Assembly (NCBI GenBank): GCA_025667525.1
Contig: CM046875.1
Location: forward strand, 293,427,147-293,491,146
DNA from: Glebionis coronaria
Taxonomy: Eukaryota; Streptophyta; Magnoliopsida; Asterales; Asteraceae
Direction: 5' to 3'
DNA length: 64,000 nucleotides
Part shown: one piece after another, positions 11,632 to 21,449 of the stretch
Layout: each line of letters begins with the position of its first letter
Numbering within the stretch: the first letter of the stretch is position 1
Translations under genes and position numbers: made by a program
Notes under the pieces: generated by a model
Databases searched by the model: none
Told to the model about the DNA's origin: nothing
Seen by the model: the letters and a program-made list of their open reading frames with translations, nothing else

Positions 11632-13180
11632 TGATAGGTGTGTAAATACCCATCCTTTTACCACTTAATTCTGGCTAAAACAAGACCAAAACGCGTATTT
11701 AATATCATATGTTTGGAATTATGCGTGGTTTTTGTGTTTATTGTGTTTTCATAGCCAACCAGATGAATATTGGAGAGAACATGGGATTGCACGGTATTTA
11801 TCGAAGAAAAAGACTCAAGATGAAGTCTATTGTCCAAGAGATGCAAAAGATTTGAAGTCACTGGGCATATTCGAAGATTTATCGAAGAAAAGGACCAAAA
11901 ATGGAAGATTTACATAAGTCGAAGAAACTCAAGTCTATTAAACGAAGAAATTAAAAGACGAGTTGAATTTAATCGACGACAAATCCCGAATCAGAATCGA
12001 AAACGTCAACTTTTCTGAAAAGACAAGAAGACAAGAAGAACGGAAGAAAGCCCACTCACCAACAAAAGGGAACACCTATATAAAGGGTTCCCCTCACACT
12101 TTTCATTCAGTTTTTTTAGTTTTTCTTTTCCCTTTCTTTTCTCCCTTTCTGTTCGTAGGTTTCCCCAACACCACTAGGGTGTTTGGTGATTTTGATTCTT
12201 GTTTTCCAATCTTGTAAGCTTGATCCTTTCCTTTTGTTTTAGAATCTTAATCATCAATACAAGTTCTTATTTAATCTTTTCATTACTCTTGTTCATCATC
12301 ATCTTTTATTTCAAGTTCTTAAGTTATTATTTGGTTGAGTTTTGATTTTAAAAGTTGTTGAATTTGCGTTTTTACTGTTGGGATTTGTTGCTTATGGTTA
12401 TTAAATGATTATTGGTTAATTTGGTAAAACCTTTTTGCTTATTTAGCTTGATTTTGGATTAAATCGTATCTCCCTGTTTTTCTGGAAAGTTACTGTTCTT
12501 GAGTGTCCCCAGGTTCCTGATGAACACAAACTTCCGAATGAACACAAAGTTCCGGATGAACAAATAGTTCCGGATGAACATAAAGTTCCGAATGAGTTTC
12601 AAATCTTCCGAATAAATTTCCTTTCAAAAAGTTCCGAATCAATTTTTTAAAAGTTCCGAATGAATGCTCTTTCCAAATCTTCCGAATAAACTTCCGAGTC
12701 AAAAGTTCCGAGTGAACTTCCGGATAAACTTCCGGGTGAAAGTTCCGGACGAAGTTCCGGATCAATCTTCCGAGTCAACTTCCGAGTGAAAGTTCCGAGT
12801 GAACTTCCGAACCAACTTCCGAATCAACTTCCGAAGAAAGTTCCGGATAAACTTCCGAGTGAAGGTTCCGAACGAAGTTCCGGATCAACAACTTCCGAAT
12901 CAAGGTGACTTCCGAATCAATTTTCTTTGAGTATTTTTAAGTGTTACTGTTACTTACTGTTTCTTCATTTTTACTTTATATTTTAATTCAAGTTTTTATT
13001 AATTTTTATTAATTTAATTGCTTTTAAATTTAAGTTTACATTTTCGTGCATTAAAACCTTTAGTAGAATAGAAAACCACTTCCCTTTTTAGTAACCAAGA
13101 AAAATCATTCCACTTAGAACCGAGATCAATTCGAGAGGATATCGAGAGAATCTAGAACCCAGTGCAAAACCAGAATATCA
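11632..13180 (+). repeat. 3' LTR of element B
   Basis: 1549 bp; pairs with 3042-4592, with ~20 substitutions and a 2-bp deletion near 12240 by eye. TSD ttacc follows at 13181-13185. Confidence 0.95.
12514..12922 (+). repeat. TTCCG minisatellite in B 3' LTR
   Basis: Second copy of the array at 3926-4334, same unit order with a few base differences and no change in unit number that I could see. Confidence 0.85.
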
Positions 13181-13185
13181 TTACC

Positions 13186-14246
13186 CCTGCTCAGATAAAA
13201 GACAAGATCTGTCAAGTGTCACTATCAGAAACCTATATTTTTTGTCTTTAGTGCCCTTAATTGGGAATTAGGTCTTGAAATTTGTTTCATTATTTTTGTA
13301 ATTTAATTTATGAATTTTCTGTTTAATTATTTTTTCATTTACTGTTCATTAATATTTTTTAGATTAAATAGCATTTTTAATTAACTTTTTAATTTCTGTT
13401 TTTGTCTTTTAGTGACAAAATAATTATTTTTCAGTTTTAAGATTTTTCTTGGGTTTGGAAAAATAATTTAAGATTTTTAGTTTAAAAAGTTTTTACTGTT
13501 CACTTTTTTTTAATTTTTTAGAATTAATTTAGTTTAATTAGGGTTTAAATTCAAACTATTTTTGTCTTTTAGTGCAAAATTTTATATTTTTCAAACTTTT
13601 TCATTTTTCTACTGTTCCTTAGTATAATTTAGGATTTTTAAAATTGTCAAATTATTTTTGGCATTATTTTATTATTTTTTATAATTATTTTAGTTTAAAA
13701 ATAGTTTTTAGTGTTTTAAAAATAGAAAAATAGTTTTTAAAAATTAGGAAAAATACTTTTAGTCTTTAGATAATATAAGTAAGTTATTTGTTCAATAAAA
13801 TAATATTTTGGACATTTTTTTAATTATATTTAATTTTAGGGCTTTAATTAGCATTTAAAATTGAATATTTAATTAATAAAAGGTTTTAAAATATTTTTAT
13901 TGAATTTTTATTCTTATTTATATTGTTTTAGACTTACTTTTAACTTTTATTTAATTTTTAGGTTTAAAATTTTTAATTTGTAGTTTTTTTACGGTTTTAC
14001 GTGAACGCCTTTTTCGTCTTAGATTAATCCGTCTTCGTAACCGTCATTCTCTTCTCATCCCATTTCTATTTTCTTTTTCTAAATATAATCACAAACCATT
14101 AATCAATTCATTACACAACACACTAGCCTCCTCGAGAACGAACTTGAACTTCATTGGGTCATTAGTGCTCGGTTTTCCTAAACCGACACTTAACGCTTAC
14201 CACTATTTTGCCTTCCTTTTCCTAAAGGGGTAAAAACTCTACATCA
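13186..14246 (+). repeat. 5' LTR of element A, second part
   Basis: Resumes exactly where B interrupted (CCTGCTCAGATAAAAGAC) and matches 25779-26844. Very AT-rich, with repeated 'tttttag' and 'ttttaaaat' text, ending CTCTACATCA. No gene seen. Confidence 0.9.
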
Positions 14247-14250
14247 TTTT

Positions 14251-14268
14251 TTGCGCCGCTGCCGGGGA
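14251..14268 (+). other. Primer-binding site of element A (tRNA-Asp type)
   Basis: TTGCGCCGCTGCCGGGGA, four bases after the LTR end, differs at two positions from the Athila tRNA-Asp site. Confidence 0.8.
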
Positions 14269-14980
14269 GGCGTGTTGTGTTTTGATTTGAACAATTGTTG
14301 TTTTTATATAGCCATAATAAGTATTTGTATTAGTAGCACTCTACTAATACGTATTATCGGTTTTTCGTTTTTTGTGAATACTATTACTATATTGTATACG
14401 TAGAACAATAAATTCACAAGTACTCCAAATACGTGAGAAATCACAACCTTGACTTGGGAGGTCATTACCCAATCATTGTATTCGAATCTTAAACCAAAGA
14501 AAAAGGCAAAAATAGATAAATACTTTCGAGAAGCTCGATTTTGAAAATACAAACTATAAGGTGGGTATAAGGCGGATATTATAAAATATATCCTAAGGAA
14601 AAAGGCTCTTAAGTGCTTCGCGCCGCCTCGTTTCCCCGCTTGCTTGTGAGTATTTGATTTTGAGAGCTAATCGAGGGTTTTGCCGCCCAAAGTATTATTA
14701 CATATCATATATATTTTCTTGGTTTCATTTGATTAAACCCTCTTGAAGTAAAAACAATCAAAAATCCTTGAGGCTTTCACTTCACGTGATCGTTTTCATT
14801 CCTTGAGGCTTCTTTAATCGAGAGATTTGATTAAGGAGGAGATTTGTAGATTTTTGTCTACTTAATACAATTCCAAAATCCAAAAAAAAGTAAAAACAAT
14901 CAAAAATCCAAAAAAATTGAAAAAGTTAAAAACACCAAAAAGAATCTTCTTTGCTCATCCCCTCGTTGTACGTGACGTTT
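14269..14980 (+). other. 5' leader of element A with shared module (14548-14652)
   Basis: Noncoding. The part 14561-14651 (starts GTGGGTATAAGGCG, contains CTAAGGAAAAAGG and TTAAGTGCTT, ends TTCCCCGCTTGCTTGTG) matches the leader of G on the minus strand (29806-29715) and, less closely, the leader of Copia element H (34824-34915). Function unknown. The end of the leader is A-rich, with repeated 'aaaaacaatcaaaaatcc' text. Confidence 0.75.
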
Positions 14981-16434
14981 ATGCTAACTCGTAATCAAGC
15001 AAAACGTGCACGTAAACGAAAGAACAAAACTCCCACTTCCAATCATTCTAGTGAGGAGTCTCCTATTGACGAACCCATTGTAAGAGAAGCACCAACCATG
15101 GCGAATCGAACTATGATGGAGTTACTTCAAGCACCCACCGAGGGTTATGGAGAGGCTATTGTGATTCCTGCTATCCTTGCGGAGAATTTTGAGGTGAAAA
15201 CGGGTTTGTTGTCGATGATCCAAAACAACAAATTCCGAGGTGATGAGAAGGACAATCCACATAACCATATCCGCCAATTCAATCGTCTTACCGCTACTTG
15301 CAAATTTAAGGATGTCTCGAATGACTCGATTAAGATGATGCTTTTTCCGTATTCCTTAGCGGGGCCCGATAAAATTTGCTTAGAGAAAGAGCCACCCAAT
15401 TCTATATTCACGTGGAAGGATCTCATTTCAAAATTCGTGAACCAATTTTTCCGCCCTCTAAGACTGCGCATTTGAAAAACGAGATTTCAAAGTTTTCACA
15501 AGAATGTAATGAAAGTTTTTCAACGGCTTGGAATAGGTTTAAGGAAATGTTACATGAATGTCCTCATCACGGTTTTTCCGACTTGCATCAAATTGACACG
15601 TTTTACAATGGACTTAATGATCATGAAAGAGATTATTTAAATGCCGCCGCGGGTTGTAATTTTTTGTGTAAAACGGTTGAAGAAGCTTTGGTGATAATTG
15701 AGAATAGGTCTAAGGTTTATAGCCCTCGTAACACACCGAGTGTTGCCAAATTGGGTTCGTCATCATCGTCTCGTAGCATTAATGCCTTACATGATGAAGC
15801 AAATGAATAAAATCGGTTTTTTGAAAGATTTGCTAACCTTATGTCCCATTGGAAAGCTCAAGAAGCTTCAAATTCCGCTTCGGTTAAAGCGGTTGCTAAG
15901 AGTTGTTTGTCTTGTGGTGGACCACATGATCTTTCCGAGTGCATTACCACGGATGGTAACACTTCGAGTGCTTATGTAGCCACGGGAACTTATAACCAAA
16001 ACGGTCAAGGTTCCCGCCAAAATCAAGCTCCACCAAATCAAAATGCTAATAACTATCGAAACAACAATCAAGGTGGTAATTATCAAGGCAATCAATGTAA
16101 CTACAACAAGGGTAATTATCAAAGTGGAAATGGGCAAATTTCAAACCAAAACCAAAACCGTGATTTTCAAACTACCACACAAGGTTTTCAAAATGATCAC
16201 ACCAAAAATCTTCAAGGAGAATTTTTGAATTATGCTAAAGCAAACGATGCTAAGTTTGATAATATGCAACGTGAAATGGTTAGCTTAAGATCCGAGTTGA
16301 AAAACGAGCTTAAAACGAACTTGTTAATGAACTTAAAACTCATGCCAATAAAATGGAAGGAAATGTTCAACGACTCCAACAAAATCAACAAAAAATGGAG
16401 CAAGGTCAACATGAGATTAAGCAAGAGTTGTTAA
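14981..16434 (+). pseudogene. gag: gag of element A, broken
   Basis: Athila-type Gag. The Met at 14981 (MLTRNQAKRARKRKNK) is chosen over the one at 14951 because the basic N-terminus is typical. Core blocks ELLQAPTEGYGEAIVIPAI, DNPHNHIRQFNRL and LFPYSLAG are present. Near 15440-15475 the frame shifts; it continues as FPPSKTAHLKNEISKFSQ to a stop at 15808-15810, then in the same frame through the zinc knuckle CLSCGGPHDLSEC (~15904-15942) and an Asn/Gln-rich stretch. A second shift near 16320-16340 moves to the frame of the next entry. Three separate lesions mean no full Gag can be made from this copy. Confidence 0.85.
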
Positions 16435-17909
16435 AAGCGGATGCTAGGCAATCTAAGTTTGAAGACCGAATGGGAAAAATGTTTGAAGCTATCATGTGTA
16501 AGCCTTCTTCTTCGGGTGGTCTTCCTAGTGATACCATCGTGAAACCGAAAGGAGAATTGAAGGTTATTACTACTCGTAGTGGTAAAACTTTCAAAGAACC
16601 CATTTCTCGTCCAAGTACTTCTACGGAGAAGGAAAAAGAGAAAGAACCCGAGGTGGTGGTTGAAGAGGAGCAAATTCCAAGCCCACGAAGTACCGCTCAA
16701 ACCACACCTACGGTTGAACCAATACCAATAGTGGAACCCGAGATTCCACGGCCGATGCCTATGCCCCAACCCACACCACCCTTACCTTACCCTTCAAGAC
16801 GAAACAAGGAAAAGGCACAAGAACGAAATAATTATCAATTTGAACTTTTTATGAAAATGTTTCGTGACTTGCATTTTAATATAAGTTTTGCCGACGCCTT
16901 GGTAATGATGCCTCGATTTGTCGCGAACTTCAAAAGTATGTTGAATAACAAAGAAAAATTGCAAAAATCGTCTAGTTGTTCATCGGTTTTTCTTAGCCGC
17001 ATACCACAAAAAGTCGGTGATCCCGGCAAGTTTTTAATCCCATGTGCTATACAAGACATGGAAGAATGCTACGCCTTGGCCGATCTTGGTGCTAGTATTA
17101 ATTTGATGCCTCTTGAGATTTTTAAGTCGCTCAATCTTCCCAATCTCACTCCTCCAAGAATGTCAATCGAGATGGCCGATCATTCTACGATTCTAGCTTG
17201 TGGAGTAGCCGAGGACGTCTTCGTGAAAGTTGGAGAGTTCTACTATCCCGTGGACTTTATCGTTGTTGACATTCCCATCGATCCTAAAGTTCCTCTAATT
17301 TTAGGTCGATCATTTTTGGATACCTCGAGAGCACTTATCGATGTGCATGCTAGGAAAATCACTCTTCGTTTCAATGAGGAAGAACTCGTCATAAATGCAA
17401 CTCAAAACTCCACACTTTCTCATGTGTATTCTATCACGTCTTTGAACAATGTTAGTCCCATCAAAAACATTTGCAAAAAGATTTCAAAAAGAGTTTTAGG
17501 AGTTGATGATAAAAACGATTTTTCGTCCCCTCCGCCGGTGGAGGTTAAGAATGTTAAGCCTAACGCGAATGATTCTTTGGATGATGAATATGTTGATCCC
17601 GATGGGGGAGTTTTCTTTGTTGACAAACGTTTTGAGAACTTACCACCACATTTGCCAAAACGGTTTTCAAATGTGAGAATTTTTAGTGTGACTAATATTG
17701 CTTTAGAAACACCAAATATTTTTGACATAATCAAATCGGGTTTTCATAAGGAGAGTTTAAAAGATGAAAAAGGGAAAGATTTTGAATTGAATTTAAAAGA
17801 TTTTTCTACAACTCTAACTCCGTCATCACCACGTGTATTGAGTACTACAAGCTCTTCTTCTCCTTTTGACGATGCTTTGTATGGACTTAGTGTGAGGGAA
17901 GCCACTTAG
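16353..17909 (+). CDS. Gag tail plus retropepsin domain of element A
   Basis: 518-codon frame that is the downstream continuation of gag. N-terminal ~60 residues form a Gln/Lys-rich likely coiled coil (RLQQNQQKMEQGQHEIKQ). A Pro/Glu-rich linker and PLPYPSRRNKEKAQERNN follow, then the protease with [14 protein letters not shown] at ~17070-17110 and VPLILGRSFLDTSRALIDV, the usual second half of the Athila protease. After it comes an acidic low-complexity tail. In element B the same point leads into RT; here the frame simply ends. Just past the stop, two short texts with IFDPGI (about 17940 and 18185) hint at more decayed coding sequence. Confidence 0.85.
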   Translation: MEGNVQRLQQNQQKMEQGQHEIKQELLKADARQSKFEDRMGKMFEAIMCKPSSSGGLPSDTIVKPKGELKVITTRSGKTFKEPISRPSTSTEKEKEKEPEVVVEEEQIPSPRSTAQTTPTVEPIPIVEPEIPRPMPMPQPTPPLPYPSRRNKEKAQERNNYQFELFMKMFRDLHFNISFADALVMMPRFVANFKSMLNNKEKLQKSSSCSSVFLSRIPQKVGDPGKFLIPCAIQDMEECYALADLGASINLMPLEIFKSLNLPNLTPPRMSIEMADHSTILACGVAEDVFVKVGEFYYPVDFIVVDIPIDPKVPLILGRSFLDTSRALIDVHARKITLRFNEEELVINATQNSTLSHVYSITSLNNVSPIKNICKKISKRVLGVDDKNDFSSPPPVEVKNVKPNANDSLDDEYVDPDGGVFFVDKRFENLPPHLPKRFSNVRIFSVTNIALETPNIFDIIKSGFHKESLKDEKGKDFELNLKDFSTTLTPSSPRVLSTTSSSSPFDDALYGLSVREAT

Positions 17910-20118
17910 GTTCCCTCCCCTTTCTCCACCGAGGACGAGATATTTGATCCTGGAATTGCTTAAAAAGGGAAATCTCGGTCTTCCACCGATGCAATAAATG
18001 GAAAATCTTTCTATTTGATTGGTGCGAGTCTACCTCGAGTAGCTCCATGTTTTTATGACTTACCCATTGTCCCACCCTTCTATTTCTTCTCATCTATTTT
18101 CTTGAAACCCTTTGGGTTTGTGTTGACCCATTATGAAGTGGCATTGATTTGTTTTTCCAATGAAAACGAGAACGCCATCTTCGATCCCGGTATCTTGCAC
18201 CATCAAAGGACTTAGTCCTTAATACCGGTTGTTTTTGGGCCTTGTTTATCATGTAAGCCCCACCAAAAATTGAGCATACCATGATTATCCCTAAATGATC
18301 ACATTTATGGGGATTCGAGTCGAGCTTTTGACTCGGTTATCAAAAACAAGGTGCCTCGTGGGGGAAACCCATGCTTATCCATGTACATATTATTGCTTTC
18401 TAATTAGTTTAATGTGAGGGGATTTGTGCCCTTCCAACCCTTGTTCCGTGGTTGTTTGTGCATTGTGGTTTTTAGATCATGATCTTCACGATTGGAGCCT
18501 CTCGTGTTCGTTCTATGGGAGCACTCGATCGTTTGCTTTGAAGACTTTCTCAATATCCAAATGATATATCCTTTGATGTTCTAACCTTAGGTTTATAGCA
18601 CACTTCATAAACGGCTTTAAATTTAACGGTTACACCCTTTCCATGCTAGATTAGGCATTCGACTACGTCTCTAGTATGGGGGTGGTTTCACCCCTAGACT
18701 CGAAACATTGAGGACAATGTTTAACTTTAGTATGGGGGTGTAAATAGATACTTGCCTTGCTAAACCTTCACGCTTTCCAAAGTTTATCTTTTTGTTTATC
18801 ATTTTTGTTGCAAAATAAGGCTAAAAATGGCCAAATTTTAAATTTTTTCTCATGTTTTATAAGTGTTTGAAAACACGAATGTAGGTTTTCCGATGGCGAG
18901 AATAAGAGTAATTTTTGACTCGACCGTGCGTGTTGAGCACTTAGCTTTGATTCCTTAACTTCACATTAGGCTAAGTCTCTTAAATGAGGTCGAGAAATGA
19001 TAGAGTTAATTATAAGTTACTATGCTAAACGTAGAGTACTCGTATTCTTTCAAAAACTCATGTGTTCTCGTTGTTTGCTTATTCTCCATTCGCTTGTAAA
19101 TATTTTTTGCTTAATAAATATTGACTTAGCGGTTTAGTTAGGATTGTTGGGTTTCTAGTCTTTTCTAGTAGCTTCCGTGTAATTAAATTGAGAAGACATT
19201 AAGGTATCACCAGCGTCACGGTTTTGAAGTATTGGCACCCTAATAATCAAAAGCTTCACCCAATAATATGATTTCAAGTGCTCACCTAAATCTAGCAAAC
19301 AATTTGAAGCCCCACAAGGCCGAAAAATCTATGCAAAATTGAAAGTGAATCAAGCCTTAATCTTCGAAGCTTTAAAGATCCAAAATTCGCTTTAGCGTGA
19401 GGATATACGTCTTTGGCTAATAAAACCACCGATGAGGCGGATAATAAAAGGCAAGGCAAGACCGAAGTCATAATAAAAGCTTCATGTCGAAGTTGAATAA
19501 AAGATGGAAGTAAACCAAAGATAATAAGGCCCTTCCGTTAGGGGGCGTATAAAAGTCTTTGTAATAAGTCTCATGTTCAAAACCGTTATAAAACTGTGTT
19601 TATCGATTCTTCTTGTCAACTTAATTTTTTGACATCGTTGTCTATTAGGAGGGGTTATTGATTTGATGGTCTTAATTACACCGTTAGGACTCTATTTTTA
19701 GACCTAAATCTCTATTATCGCATAAGTCAAACAATGTATCCTCGTGAAACATTCAAGACAAAATAAAATATAAGAGATACAACTTAGGAATAATGGGAGA
19801 ATAAGTACGTGATTAGGGCATATGAGTAGTGTTAGCATTACTAACTTATAATGACAATGATCTCATTGTACGCTTGGCATGGAATTAGGGTGAAAATCGA
19901 GGACGATGAAATTATTTCTAACGAAGCATTCACGTGTTCTTATTCTATGAACCTAAACGTCCCATTTTGCGATGAAAATCATACATTATGTCTAAAAACG
20001 CAAGTAGTAGTAATAGTGGTAGTGTAGCTAGTTTATCATTCAATAAAGTGCATAAAAATGAATTTTGGAGATGCTACGATACTTTATTCTAGCATTGCGT
20101 GAGGGCACGCCAATGGTT
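17910..20118 (+). other. 3' noncoding region of element A
   Basis: 2.2 kb without RT, RNase H or integrase. The text from 18316 matches what follows integrase in B, so the missing enzymes were lost between ~17900 and ~18316. Blocks shared with B in order: 18316-18350, 18706-18738 (CATTGAGGACAATG then GTATGGGGGTG), 18994-19017, 19755-19780, 19840-19867 and 20092-20131. GTATGGGGG tracts at 18674, 18728 and 20121 repeat the polypurine-tract text. Confidence 0.75.
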
Positions 20119-20131
20119 TAGTATGGGGGAG
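20119..20131 (+). other. Polypurine tract of element A
   Basis: TAGTATGGGGGAG immediately before the TGATGAGAC start of the 3' LTR. Confidence 0.75.
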
Positions 20132-20824
20132 TGATGAGACTGCTTTTATACATAGTCTCATCGTCCAATTGGGGCTTAAAATGCGTTAAATATCATTGAA
20201 TATGCCAAATATATTCTCGTGTTTGTTGCTTGTGTATTTTAGGTACGGATATTGAGGAAATGACAAAAAGATCACAAGAATCAATCAAAAATGAACACGG
20301 GAAACGAAGCCGCACAATGAACCGGGCCCAAGAATGGAATTTCCAAAAATGACCTTGAAGAATTGAAGATTGGCAACATTGGTCCCTCATTTTTGAAGAC
20401 TTGGCAATTTATACCCTTGCAATACTCTCTATTTGCATTTGGGTCCCTAAATTATCAAGATGTTACATGAACAGCCCTTGAAATTGAAGAAATTACATTT
20501 AAAGTCCTTGTTTAAAGTTGTGACAACACTTGTGCCAAATTTGACAAGTTGGCAAAATTGATTATAAAGGGAAATGGAATTTGTGGCTGTTTAAAACAAA
20601 GTGAACAAAGAAAAGAACATAGGGGGCCAAACTGGCCAGACAACCAAACTCACACACCCACTCATAAGCCTACACGTCACCAATACCCGACCCTACCCTT
20701 TTACCCAACCCAATACCCGTCCAAACCCATAATCCAAACCCACCACCACCCAGTTTATTTATTAATTAAACTGGGTCAAACAGTCAACCCTTTTTTCCCA
20801 CTAAACACTCAATTTAAATACATT
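20132..20824 (+). repeat. 3' LTR of element A, first part
   Basis: Matches 664 onward of the 5' LTR with few differences. Interrupted after 20824 by element C; resumes at 24095. Confidence 0.92.
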
Positions 20825-20851
20825 TGTTGGGAATAAATTAAGGTCAGATCA

Positions 20852-20963
20852 CTTGAGCGCTGACAAGAACAATTCAAGCGTTGACAAGAACAAAGCAAGC
20901 GCTGACAGCTCAAGCGTTGACAAGTTAAAGTCAAGCGTTGACACATTGAAGACAAGCACTGAT
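20852..20963 (+). repeat. 21-nt heptad-coding array in U3 of C
   Basis: Six units built on AGCGTTGACAAG, with lengths 21, 21, 15, 21, 21, 21 nt, so every unit is a multiple of three. Read in one frame the units give S-V/A-D-K-x-x-x heptads. The 3' LTR copy is at 23591-23702. D carries the same six-unit architecture at ~40727-40845. A homologous array lies inside the coding region at 22038-22130. Confidence 0.85.
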
Positions 20964-21080
20964 GGAAGATATAATCTACATGTTTATTATATTCTAGAAT
21001 ACTTCTAGTAAGGATAGAAACGACAATGTATTTGCTATATTTATCTTTACCTAGAATAGTTGATACGTAGCTTATTGTAC

Positions 21081-21110
21081 AAGGCTTCTTAGTCTATAAA
21101 AGAAGGCCTT
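21081..21110 (+). promoter_or_regulatory. TATA box in inverted repeat, element C
   Basis: AAGGCTTCTT (21081-21090) and AGAAGGCCTT (21101-21110) flank CTATAAAA (21094-21101). D keeps the arrangement with one arm change (ACC for GCC). TATA role inferred; start of transcription would fall ~30 nt downstream. Confidence 0.6.
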
Positions 21111-21352
21111 TAGGTTAATGTTTATCATCAAGTTTTACATAAGTTTTCATTCGTAAACATCTTTCATTGTAAGCAAGTTCGACATTCATAATCAAAGTGA
21201 AAGTTTGTTTACATCTTGTGTGTTCTTGTTTAAGTGTTAAATTCCGCATAACACTTAGATTCATAAAGCATATACAAAGGTTTCTCTACGTTTTATACTT
21301 GATCTAATCTCGTATACACAAAGCTAATCGATCTAAGTTTGGGATCAACAAG

Positions 21353-21364
21353 TGGTATCAGAGC
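21353..21364 (+). other. Primer-binding site of element C (initiator tRNA-Met)
   Basis: TGGTATCAGAGC, an exact match to the usual plant Copia site, two bases after the LTR. Confidence 0.92.
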
Positions 21365-21449
21365 TTGTTGAGAAACTTTTGATCTTTGAAGAACACAAGA
21401 ACCCTAAAAACTCCAAAACCCTAATTTTCTCAGAAACCCTAACAACATC

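Larger units (their letters stand above)
3042..13180 (+). mobile_element. Element B: Athila-like Ty3/Gypsy retrotransposon in A's 5' LTR
   Basis: 10139 bp, flanked by TSD ttacc (3037-3041, 13181-13185). Direct LTRs 3042-4592 and 11632-13180 start TGATAGGTG and end AATATCA; I count about 20 substitutions between them by eye (~1.3%). Order: LTR, tRNA-Asp-type primer site, gag, protease, RT, RNase H, partial integrase, ~1.9-kb noncoding 3' region, polypurine tract, LTR. Broken by two in-frame stops and a frameshift in gag and by loss of most of integrase, so not autonomous now. Confidence 0.95.
20825..21350 (+). repeat. 5' LTR of element C
   Basis: 526 bp, TG...CA, paired with 23564-24089. U3 carries the 21-nt array (20852-20963) and a TATA box within an inverted repeat (21081-21110). 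Confidence 0.95.

Noticed and set aside
20852..20963. Canonical W-box cluster
   Set aside because: TTGAC is followed by A, not C/T, so the full W-box consensus is not met; kept only as a possible weak match.
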